NCBI GenBank assembly: GCA_026770585.1
Contig: MU647450.1
Location: 84,526-95,067, forward strand
From: Baffinella frigidus
Taxonomy: Eukaryota > Cryptophyceae > Cryptomonadales > Baffinellaceae
Length of the DNA: 10,542 nt
Reading direction: 5' to 3'
The first letter of the stretch is position 1. Every line of letters begins with the position of its first letter. This document shows positions 10,301 through 10,542 of the stretch, piece after piece. A model generated the notes under the pieces. It worked only from the letters and a program-made list of their open reading frames with translations. It was not told the DNA's origin and did not search any database. The position numbers and the translations under genes are program-made.

Positions 10301-10542
10301 ATCTTAAGGGTGGAGTTTTGTGCTTTCGGCAAGCTATGTCGCTGATAAGATAGTACGTCCCACCCTCAAGATAGCACAAAACAGTGTCAAATAAATCGCA
10401 TTCCGGCATTAACCTGATCCGACTTCTTCCGAACAATCTTCGGCGCCTCCTCCACCTCCTCCTCCGCCTCCGCCTCCTCCACCTCCATCGCATCCCCCCC
10501 CGCCTCCTCCTCCTCCTCCTCCTCATCCTCATCCTCCTCCTC
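1..10542 (-). CDS. ATRX-like PHD-finger SNF2 remodeller, multi-exon, partial at both ends
   Basis: This entry covers the whole split gene; its exons are listed separately. Nineteen minus-strand segments chain with matching splice phases into about 670 codons without an in-frame stop. Order: acidic N-terminal part, AT-hook-like KRGRGRPSK, one PHD finger (C-x2-C ... C-x2-C ... H-x2-C ... C-x2-C), basic/acidic linker, then SNF2 motifs Q-like (HQRVGVRFMWDN), I (GLGKT), Ia (ALVVAPVNTLSNW) and the following GGIMLIGYEAYR block. FMWDN, ILAHCMGLGKTLQ and IGYEAYR are hallmarks of the ATRX/ARIP4 branch of SNF2 ATPases, which move or evict nucleosomes or histones in the nucleus using ATP. A PHD finger typically reads the histone H3 tail. 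Animal ATRX carries an ADD domain instead, so a canonical PHD here is a variation. The start codon, helicase motifs II-VI and stop lie outside the window. Exon edges are predictions. Confidence 0.85.
179..199 (-). CDS. Possible micro-exon DLFTLIK
   Basis: Seven codons in phase 0 ending ATCAAG|gtgaaa. In ATRX proteins a short helix rich in Leu/Phe/Lys follows the basic loop and precedes DPGPDxVV, so DLFTLIK would fit there. The acceptor (accgag|GAC) is weak and the segment very short, so this rests on protein expectation more than splice signals. Confidence 0.35.
392..452 (-). CDS. Exon: (G)YEAYRNLSTGRGLAGKAKHK
   Basis: Acceptor gaaacag|GTACGA, 61 nt, donor CACAAG|gtgccc. It completes IGYEAYRNLS, matching the ATRX-family IGYE-x-YR motif, followed by a basic loop GRGLAGKAKHK. 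Phase is exact. The following intron starts with a poly-C/CA stretch. Confidence 0.86.
433..809. repeat. 21-bp direct repeats flanking an intron
   Basis: The plus strand carries ggttgcggtaagcct, one variable base, then gtacc at 433-453 and again at 789-809: 20 of 21 bases match. These are exactly the two ends of the intron between the exons at 809-957 and 392-452. The layout resembles a target-site duplication or a tandem duplication at intron birth. Confidence 0.8.
526..781. repeat. (GA)n tract passing into (GT)n
   Basis: Impure GA repeats with GC and AA interruptions run from 526 to about 747, then pure GT to 781. They fill most of the intron 453-808 and read as CU- then CA-rich in the pre-mRNA. 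All open frames across it are low-complexity artefacts. Confidence 0.95.
809..957 (-). CDS. Exon: ATPase segment ending GGIMLIG(Y)
   Basis: Acceptor aaaatag|GCGGAG, 149 nt. It reads AEFKQWMPRGGDEESPTVWS, MSDADAGKLHKQRLAYLEEW, KTEGGIMLIG. In ATRX-family ATPases this block is 'NW-x-x-EF-x-KW ... L-x-x-W-x-x-x-GGVMI-x-GYE-x-YR'. The donor ATCGG|gtacca splits a Gly codon completed by the next exon (G TAC GAG). The first 20 intron bases nearly duplicate the first bases of the next exon. Confidence 0.9.
901..1169. repeat. 59-bp direct duplication spanning an acceptor junction
   Basis: Bases 901-959 and 1111-1169 match at 56 of 59 positions. Each copy covers the 5' part of the same exon and its acceptor. 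The 150 bp between them hold a short CTACCGTAGGG motif (near 1086) also seen in the element at 8936-9089. Confidence 0.85.
1111..1167 (-). pseudogene. Duplicate 5' part of the next ATPase exon
   Basis: It matches 901-957 at 54 of 57 exon bases, with a better acceptor (aagcag|GCGGAG). It reads AELKQWTPRGGDEESPTVW, then SMT and a TAG stop. The real exon has AEFKQWMPRGGDEESPTVW and stays open. It is therefore a junction copy; if spliced in it would truncate the protein unless the internal gtgtgg at its end were used. Confidence 0.55.
1175..1385. other. Intron sequence with short tandem GGCCTTAAGTTGAGTG repeats
   Basis: Three to four degenerate copies of 'gtggccttaagttgagtga' lie at about 1180-1255. 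The rest of this intron stretch shows no recognisable element. It belongs to the intron between the exons at 1594 and 957. Confidence 0.6.
1395..1610. repeat. Three copies of a donor junction (NTLSNW|R)
   Basis: The text cgccagttgctgagagtgttgaca occurs at the real exon (1595-1618) and again at 1486-1509. A diverged copy (cgccaattgctcagagtgtgtcaca) starts near 1399. Intron-side text (agttgcgcccccctg, ggctggcacrcaccc) is repeated as well. Only the 1594 copy continues into a good upstream coding sequence. Confidence 0.8.
1594..1653 (-). CDS. Exon: SNF2 motif Ia ALVVAPVNTLSNWR
   Basis: Twenty codons in phase 0, EENNFCALVVAPVNTLSNWR, between gagcag|GAGGAG and donor CGG|gtgcgt. ALVVAPVNTLSNW corresponds to motif Ia (ATRX-type LVVCPLNT-x-x-NW). 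The acceptor's last seven intron bases, ggagcag, repeat the last seven bases of the preceding exon. Two more copies of the donor junction lie in the downstream intron near 1490 and 1405. Confidence 0.86.
1662..1800. repeat. GGGTTCA telomere-like array
   Basis: About 18 heptamers of GGGTTCA with variants (gggtgca, ggggtga, gggttga). It sits immediately upstream, in the sense direction, of the acceptor at 1654, where it reads as CCCTGAACCCTGAAC. A sparser continuation runs to about 1930. Confidence 0.9.
2052..2096 (-). CDS. Exon: post-Walker A helix AVTTVYSAWSRAQEQ
   Basis: Acceptor ctgtacag|GCGGTC, 15 codons in phase 0, donor GAGCAG|gtcgaa. It continues GKTLQ directly, as expected for the helix after motif I (GLGKTLQ-A-V-x-x-V). 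A diverged, MITE-broken copy lies upstream at 2345-2526. The donor is non-consensus. Confidence 0.72.
2114..2334. repeat. 21-bp minisatellite (gtgtcagacacacccacNcga)
   Basis: About ten tandem units of 21 bp, the second extended to 31 bp. Each unit contains the small dyad gtgtc-a-gacac. Because 21 is a multiple of three, several frames stay open on both strands, but nothing suggests coding. It lies between the MITE-broken exon copy and the exon at 2052-2096. Confidence 0.92.
2345..2526 (-). pseudogene. MITE-interrupted copy of the post-Walker exon
   Basis: Acceptor gtgcag|GCGATC; the copy reads AITAVY up to 2509. It is broken by a 118-bp inverted-repeat element (2391-2508) and resumes at 2390 with YSAWSRVQEQEENN, ending near AACAACTT at 2345. 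This one copy spans both the AVTTVYSAWSRAQEQ exon (2052-2096) and the start of the EENNF exon (1594-1653) without the intron that separates them elsewhere. The insertion breaks the frame, so it is likely dead unless the element is spliced out. Confidence 0.6.
2391..2508. mobile_element. 118-bp MITE with 24-bp terminal inverted repeats
   Basis: The ends are inverted copies starting aggggtacctcgc, with one mismatch over 24 bp (2391-2414 against 2485-2508). They are flanked by gtac on both sides (2387-2390, 2509-2512), which is either a 4-bp target duplication or a TA duplication inside a palindrome. The interior has no transposase. It interrupts a coding-like copy of the post-Walker exon between TAC and TCT codons. 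Non-autonomous DNA transposon relic; superfamily not assignable. Confidence 0.85.
2693..2773. repeat. Tandem pair of a ~38-bp sequence
   Basis: The text gtttccatatgagactccta followed by gcaa..ttggcata occurs at 2693-2730 and 2736-2773, offset 43 bp, with few differences. The second copy ends just beyond the GC-type donor of the Walker A exon. Function unknown. Confidence 0.85.
2779..2838 (-). CDS. Exon: Walker A of the ATRX-like ATPase
   Basis: Twenty codons in phase 0: VIKGSGTILAHCMGLGKTLQ. MGLGKT is SNF2 motif I (Walker A), with Lys contacting ATP phosphates, and ILAHCMGLGKTLQ is specific to the ATRX/ARIP4 group. Acceptor acggtag|GTGATC abuts a TTTAGGG array. The donor is CAG|gcacgc, a GC-type site with poor consensus; no GT lies at the position demanded by the protein. 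This odd donor is the main doubt about the gene's functionality. Confidence 0.88.
2845..3110. repeat. Interstitial TTTAGGG (plant-type telomere) array
   Basis: Many TTTAGGG heptamers, seven or more in perfect succession near 2990-3045, flanked by variants (ttgagga, ttcaggg). It fills nearly the whole intron between the exons at 3118 and 2838. The sense RNA reads CCCUAAA, supplying CUAAAC branch-point-like motifs and C/U-rich sequence. Confidence 0.95.
3118..3159 (-). CDS. Exon: SNF2 Q-like motif HQRVGVRFMWDN
   Basis: Fourteen codons in phase 0, AHQRVGVRFMWDNT, between acceptor atcggcag|GCGCAC and an unusual donor ACG|gtcctc. The HQ-x2-GV-x-FMWDN pattern matches the start of the ATPase domain in the ATRX subfamily. 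Both flanking introns are almost wholly telomere-like repeats, so this 42-nt exon is an island between two such arrays. Confidence 0.85.
3165..3395. repeat. GGGGTTT-type G-rich array
   Basis: A degenerate GGGGTTT/GGGGTTTG array with few interruptions. It makes up almost the entire intron between the exons at 3410 and 3159. The plus (template) strand has clustered G4 runs that could form G-quadruplexes. Confidence 0.93.
3410..3587 (-). CDS. Exon: helical region just before the SNF2 ATPase
   Basis: Acceptor gtgtgcag|CTCCAC; it reads STYLKAAKEGESSEKLRDEL and on to QTMVLPGKKGEDGEAEPDYK, LPLCISRELQ. Donor CAG|gtgcgt at 3409. It leads directly into AHQRVGVRFMWDN, the position just before the SNF2 Q-like motif where related proteins read 'l...L.pHQ'. 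No homology beyond that position is claimed. The codon choice and clean boundaries make this a solid exon. Confidence 0.85.
3600..3800. other. Intron between exons at 3820 and 3587
   Basis: No array here. At 3729-3774 there is a sequence (gctatgtcg...aagatagcaacag) resembling 10331-10382 near the other end of the window, so it may hold a fragment of a dispersed repeat family. Confidence 0.5.
3820..4013 (-). CDS. Exon: highly basic segment then acidic Ser-rich and KKKKLK
   Basis: Acceptor acacccacag|GCGCGA is preceded by cctaaac, a branch-point-like element. It reads ARKRRNERRQKQAANELDSE, PEKKKKRGRVKLVSDSESGS, DSGEDKAAATPGPKKKKLKT, MGL. It contains several candidate nuclear localisation runs. 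Donor CTCAG|gtactg leaves a split codon completed as AGC by the next exon. Confidence 0.82.
4039..4174. repeat. (GA)n tract upstream (sense) of an acceptor
   Basis: Impure GA/GCGA/GATA repeats. In the pre-mRNA this is a UC-rich tract lying 26-160 nt before the acceptor at 4014. Confidence 0.95.
4244..4329. repeat. (GA)n/(GAAA)n tract downstream (sense) of a donor
   Basis: A second purine tract, beginning 10 nt after the donor at 4339 in the sense direction. Together with 4039-4174 it occupies most of a 326-nt intron. Confidence 0.95.
4340..4418 (-). CDS. Exon: Ser/Gly/Asp-rich linker
   Basis: Acceptor aacacag|GCTCCA, 79 nt, donor GCTGCG|gtgtgt. It reads LQDSEGNSSSGGEVDSGDDA then MDGLAA. The first base completes the Lys codon of the previous exon. 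The acidic Ser-rich composition resembles casein-kinase-2 target linkers, but no domain is visible. A GA/CT microsatellite begins 11 bp past the donor. Confidence 0.75.
4432..4540. repeat. Degenerate GGGTTTAGGGGG array
   Basis: GGGGTTTAGG-type units fill most of the 166-nt intron between the exons at 4586 and 4418, again with G on the plus strand. Confidence 0.85.
4586..4705 (-). CDS. Exon: acidic/basic linker SEEDEADDNW...
   Basis: Acceptor caatag|GTCCGA; it reads SEEDEADDNWSQADDEEDEN then FGSKGGKLRGKSKGKAGRKK. Donor AAAAA|gttacc. The exit phase (two bases, AA) matches the next exon (G CTC CAG). Three more copies of the acceptor and first codons lie upstream at 4805, 5043 and 5149. This copy is preferred because it is the longest and leads into the next exon in phase. 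Confidence 0.75.
4764..4805 (-). pseudogene. Copy C of the SEEDE acceptor junction
   Basis: The minus strand gives ggttag|GTCCGAGGAGGACGAAG, reading SEEDEADDGRSEF. It is the copy closest to the main exon at 4705 in both position and sequence (SEEDEADD in both). No donor is evident. Confidence 0.4.
4908..4944. repeat. Short hairpin tgctatctt...aagatagca
   Basis: Nine-base inverted arms with an 18-19-base loop containing ggcgtgggtggtacacc. The arm AAGATAGCA also ends repeats near 2656, 3766 and 10370, hinting at a dispersed element. Confidence 0.5.
4985..5043 (-). pseudogene. Copy B of the SEEDE acceptor junction
   Basis: The minus strand gives gtcag|GTCCGAAGAAGACAAGGTC and reads SEEDKVDDDWLDHHDLEIEE. 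The reading frame stays open over about 30 codons and keeps the DD-W pattern of the main exon. It has the best acceptor (cag) of the four copies, but no clear donor in phase. Confidence 0.4.
5099..5149 (-). pseudogene. Copy A of the SEEDE acceptor junction
   Basis: The minus strand gives gttag|GTCCGAGGAGGACGAGGAG, then codons for DHLLW. Phase at the acceptor equals that of the exon at 4705. No convincing donor follows. A duplicated acceptor junction or a cryptic alternative exon. Confidence 0.4.
5321..5430. mobile_element. 110-bp inverted-repeat (MITE-like) element
   Basis: Arms 5321-5351 and 5400-5430 pair imperfectly over about 31 bp, with a perfect core of ctaggttttgtggaa. The interior holds two direct repeats of aaattccagYaattYcYaccca. 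No target duplication is obvious and there is no coding capacity. It lies 37 bp downstream (sense) of the exon ending at 5468. Confidence 0.7.
5468..5619 (-). CDS. Exon: last PHD cysteine and basic linker
   Basis: Acceptor ccaaccag|GGTTGC sits directly beyond a telomere-like GGGTTTA array. It starts GCSKKRIKASDERSARKAAK. Its first Cys completes the PHD zinc site. It continues to a run of lysines (EEKKKKKKKGKEGGKGEKKGE) and ends with a split AG codon at GAGAG|gtccaa. The next exon restores AGG TCC (RS). The donor is non-consensus, but phase and protein continuity support it. Probably a nuclear-localisation-like basic linker. Confidence 0.75.
5630..5780. repeat. GGGTTTA/GGGTTCA/GGTTCAT array
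   Basis: Telomere-like heptamers with an internal block of five to six GGTTCAT units (about 5696-5735). It ends ten bases from the acceptor at 5620 and supplies its pyrimidine-rich approach in the sense strand. Confidence 0.93.
5940..5965 (-). pseudogene. Copy of the PHD core exon's 3' end and donor
   Basis: The minus strand reads LEGPWFCK followed by gtgtgtgtccttctccc. This closely matches the real LEDPWYCK|gtgtgtgtccctctccc junction at 6089. Upstream sequence differs and only a weak ttag precedes it. It is a duplicated donor junction inside the following intron. Confidence 0.5.
5966..6088. other. Intron remainder between duplicated donor junctions
   Basis: Holds the intron-side half of the duplicated donor (acacacaccttgcag with cttgc(a/g)tgggaga text near 5920 and 6065) and a C-rich stretch at 6020-6040. 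Nothing else recognisable. Confidence 0.5.
6089..6186 (-). CDS. Exon: PHD finger core
   Basis: Acceptor tctcag|GCGACC, 98 nt, donor TGCAAG|gtgtgt. Joined to the previous exon it reads GGDLVCCDGCPRSFHAKCLG, then VKSAEDLEDPWYCK. This supplies the C-x2-C, H-x2-C and first residue of the final C-x2-C zinc pair. The last cysteine comes from the next exon (GC), giving WYCKGC. The DLVCCDGCPRSFH string is typical of histone-tail-reading PHD fingers of the AIRE/TIF1/CHD type. The best-supported domain in the window. Confidence 0.92.
6270..6316 (-). pseudogene. Degenerate in-frame copy of the PHD core exon
   Basis: Acceptor gagtcag|GCGCTC and a good donor ATC|gtaagc enclose 47 nt with the same entry and exit phases as the real PHD core exon. 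It reads ALVCCDGGLRSLRAI. The CCDGC...H..C ligands of the real exon are replaced by G, L and R, so it could not fold as a zinc finger. It is either a decaying duplicate or a cryptic exon giving a PHD-less isoform. Confidence 0.5.
6506..6536 (-). pseudogene. Third, truncated copy of the PHD core acceptor junction
   Basis: The minus strand shows aggcgatttggtgtgctga, matching the start of the PHD core exon (GDLVC) before running into TGA. The acceptor here is tag rather than cag. The adjoining intron-side text gagagaatgtattgatta, which also occurs beside the real exon near 6212, lies close by at 6545. It is a remnant only. Confidence 0.45.
6671..6832. repeat. ATGT then ATCY tetranucleotide microsatellite
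   Basis: (ATGT)n from about 6671 to 6706, followed by interrupted ATCT/ATCC/ATCA repeats to 6832. It lies in the large intron between PHD halves. Confidence 0.95.
6854..6914 (-). pseudogene. Second copy of the PHD first-half exon end
   Basis: The minus strand reads EDDEELESDTDDHCHLCSKG plus one base, then the same donor gtgcgc as the exon at 7085-7172. The last 30 exon bases and 10 flanking bases are identical between copies. The upstream boundary (gggggag|GATGAT) is a weak acceptor. It could serve as an alternative to the first copy because it preserves the zinc ligands and phase, but it is more simply a duplicated junction. Confidence 0.45.
6985..7054 (-). pseudogene. Decayed tRNA-like sequence, resembling tRNA-Thr(UGU)
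   Basis: The minus strand folds as a cloverleaf: acceptor arms CCCTTGG and CCGTGGG (6 of 7 pairs), anticodon arm CAGC/GCTG around CTGTAA, variable AGGTC, T-arm CAGAG-TTCGATC-CTCCG (4 of 5 pairs). The anticodon loop has six bases instead of seven, one T short of the usual CTTGTAA, and the D-arm is poor. GTTCGATCC matches an internal B box. It is a tRNA pseudogene or the head of a tRNA-derived SINE. A T5 run follows about 20 nt downstream. It is not a functional tRNA as read. Confidence 0.45.
7085..7172 (-). CDS. Exon: acidic lead-in and first zinc ligands of the PHD finger
   Basis: Acceptor aaaacag|GTTGTG; 29 codons plus one base. It reads VVIEEDEAEEDGEEEESDND then DHCHLCSKG. HC-H-L-C-S-K-G-G is the start of a PHD finger (first C-x2-C pair). 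The split Gly codon is completed by the next exon, giving CHLCSKGGDLVCC. Donor GGGCG|gtgcgc at 7084. A 40-bp identical copy of this donor junction lies at 6845-6884, and a diverged copy of the acceptor junction lies near 7251. Confidence 0.85.
7227..7263 (-). pseudogene. Diverged copy of the PHD lead-in acceptor
   Basis: The minus strand gives gtctggcag|ATTGTGGTC and reads IVVEQDDEAEK, against VVIEEDEAEED at the real exon start (7172). The exon-like start is at 7251. Another acceptor-junction copy in the intron just upstream of its source. Confidence 0.45.
7264..7700. other. Intron with no recognised element
   Basis: The stretch between the K/E-rich exon and the PHD lead-in is unusually free of simple repeats for this window. 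Short E/D-codon-like stretches near 7385 and 7515 (minus strand) could be further decayed junction copies, but I cannot support them. Confidence 0.4.
7711..8016 (-). CDS. Exon: acidic/basic low-complexity segment with AT-hook-like motif
   Basis: About 102 codons in phase 0 after the clean acceptor ctttgcag|GGGGAT. It begins GDETEDEDEEEGEAEEEEEG. It contains KRGRGRPSK, close to the AT-hook core (RGRP flanked by basic residues) that binds the minor groove of AT-rich DNA. It continues with alternating KGEKGEK and GGGDGDDGG runs and ends in six lysines and KD. The donor may be GAT|gtggta here or GATGTG|gtacga three bases on; both keep the frame. The charged composition fits a nuclear linker. Confidence 0.75.
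8144..8275 (-). CDS. Exon: K/E-rich linker ending APQPQ
   Basis: Forty-four codons in phase 0. They open EEEEASMTSPRVKLHQRGQA, run through a Lys/Glu block (PEKTPEKKKEEEKEEEKKE) and end APQPQ. Acceptor gcgcag|GAG, donor CAG|gtgcag at 8143. No domain is recognisable; it is probably disordered and possibly coiled-coil-like. It joins in frame to the exon at 8016. Confidence 0.7.
8377..8400. repeat. Perfect 24-bp palindrome
   Basis: cagccagtcgaa followed by ttcgactggctg, with no spacer. It lies in the intron between the 33-nt exon copy and the exon at 8275. Purpose unknown; it could be a cruciform or the closed ends of a small element. Confidence 0.9.
8461..8493 (-). CDS. Duplicate 33-nt exon-like copy EEEGAIGFLGA
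   Basis: It has the same architecture as 8780-8812: gcgcag|GAGGAG acceptor, 11 codons, phase 0, donor GCG|gtgcca. It differs at two residues. On its upstream (acceptor) side it shares about 54 bp with the acceptor side of the exon at 8144-8275. It is either a third alternative small exon or a dead junction copy. Confidence 0.3.
8548..8592. repeat. 12-bp inverted repeat with 21-base loop
   Basis: cgagacgaggaa (8548-8559) pairs with ttcctcgtctcg (8581-8592). No coding context. Confidence 0.75.
8780..8812 (-). CDS. Small 33-nt exon EEEGAAGFPGA (possibly optional)
   Basis: Acceptor gacgcag|GAGGAG and a near-consensus donor GCG|gtaggt enclose 11 codons in phase 0. It can be included or skipped without changing the frame. 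A near-copy lies at 8461-8493. Whether it is used cannot be told from sequence; the donor is the best-looking in this part of the gene. Confidence 0.45.
8936..9089. mobile_element. 154-bp MITE-like element with nested inverted repeats
   Basis: The termini ATAGGG..ACGT.CTGA.AA.CGG match each other inverted at 19 of 24 positions. Inside, a second inverted pair, about 26 bp and nearly perfect, is built from cctacggtaggccgtaggg at roughly 8983-9009 and 9031-9056. The whole could fold into one long hairpin. No target duplication or coding sequence is evident. A related CTACCGTAGGG fragment occurs near 1070-1100. Confidence 0.75.
9090..9617. other. Long intron stretch, CAC-rich, no gene recognised
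   Basis: From about 9285 to 9445 the plus strand is rich in CAC/ACAC/CCACC. A 9-bp hairpin (ggctcatca-tt-tgatgagcc) sits at 9154-9173. I see no convincing exon between 8812 and 9826. Confidence 0.5.
9618..9820. repeat. (GA)n tract with short ACAC insert
   Basis: Impure GA with GCGA and GACA interruptions and a short (AC)n near 9717-9730. It starts five bases after the donor at 9825 in the sense direction. Confidence 0.95.
9826..9888 (-). CDS. Exon 2: basic-to-acidic linker
   Basis: Twenty-one codons, VTMAIRGKRSKDPNDTEEED then M, in phase 0. Donor ATG|gtgagc at 9825 is good. The acceptor gtgaag|GTGACG has a poor pyrimidine tract and is the weak point. The same acceptor neighbourhood is repeated four more times in the upstream intron. 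One repeat also carries IAIRGK followed by a gt, which supports this stretch being real exon sequence. Confidence 0.6.
9880..10382. repeat. Five-copy higher-order repeat overlapping an exon start
   Basis: Anchors of the type catcgacaccttcacgtgga occur at 9880, 9962, 10061, 10143 and 10252. Spacings of about 82, 99, 82 and 109 bp suggest two alternating subunit types. Copies 1 and 3 share ttNgctaNc..ggggYgggttgtgtgaatcgg-like text. Copies 2, 4 and 5 share tgcttt..agctatgt. The first copy overlaps the exon at 9826-9888. Confidence 0.85.
10414..10542 (-). CDS. Exon 1 in window: acidic region (5' side open)
   Basis: The minus strand reads 43 codons starting with EEEDEDEE, rich in Glu/Asp/Ala, and ending APKIVRKKSDQ. 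A donor CAG|gttaat follows at 10413. The exon continues past the right edge, so its start is unknown. Acidic tracts are common at the N-terminus of chromatin remodellers and may contact histones. The reading frame is chosen because it ends cleanly at the donor and keeps phase 0; another open frame here is an Arg-rich shadow. Confidence 0.65.

Noticed and set aside
10284-10532. Arg-rich minus-strand frame (RMRRRRRRR)
   Set aside because: Wrong frame of the acidic exon; the Glu/Asp frame ends exactly at a donor and keeps phase.

Overview
The window looks like nuclear DNA of a eukaryote, most likely a microalga or other protist. It holds no bacterial-style operon or compact gene. What can be assembled is one large intron-rich gene read entirely on the minus strand and running off both ends. 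Its introns are packed with low-complexity DNA: (GA)n runs, telomere-like TTTAGGG, GGGTTCA and GGGGTTT arrays, minisatellites and small inverted-repeat elements. The TTTAGGG repeat is the plant/algal telomere type. Peptides such as GTSLIRN and EVPLY, read through one small element, remind me of predicted proteins from microalgae, possibly cryptophytes. That is memory only and unverified, so the lineage is a low-confidence inference.

Reading minus-strand exons from the right edge to the left, I chained 19 segments. Between the two open ends, splice phases agree at every joint and there is no in-frame stop: about 670 codons, plus a possible 20th exon at the left edge. The protein begins, within the window, with acidic and lysine/glutamate-rich low-complexity sequence carrying an AT-hook-like KRGRGRPSK (10542-7711). 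A canonical PHD finger split over three exons follows (7172-5619), then more charged linker with basic nuclear-localisation-like runs (5619-3820), then the start of a SNF2 ATPase domain of ATRX/Rad54-like type (3587-179). The ATPase part includes HQRVGVRFMWDN, the Walker A segment GTILAHCMGLGKTLQ, ALVVAPVNTLSNW, and GGIMLIGYEAYR. The rest of the helicase lies past the left edge. The gene is best described as a PHD-finger, ATRX-like chromatin remodeller.

Layout on the plus coordinate: 1-960 ATPase exons with a GA/GT-filled intron; 960-2100 duplicated junctions and a GGGTTCA array; 2100-2530 a 21-bp minisatellite and a MITE-interrupted exon copy; 2690-3410 the Walker A and HQR exons separated by introns made almost entirely of telomere-like repeats; 3410-4710 linker exons and GA tracts; 4700-5470 four copies of one acceptor junction and an inverted-repeat element; 5470-7260 the PHD exons, extra junction copies, a decayed tRNA-like sequence and a tetranucleotide microsatellite; 7700-8820 K/E-rich exons and duplicated 33-nt exons; 8936-9089 a second MITE-like element; 9090-9620 a CAC-rich stretch; 9826-10542 the two most upstream exons separated by a five-copy repeat array.

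The most striking feature is that introns repeatedly contain imperfect copies of the neighbouring exon-intron junctions, at no fewer than nine places. One intron is flanked by a 21-bp near-perfect direct repeat. One exon copy appears to preserve a state before an intron was gained. This suggests a local process of junction duplication that builds or enlarges introns and supplies cryptic alternative exons. All assignments come from reading the sequence; no search or transcript data were available.
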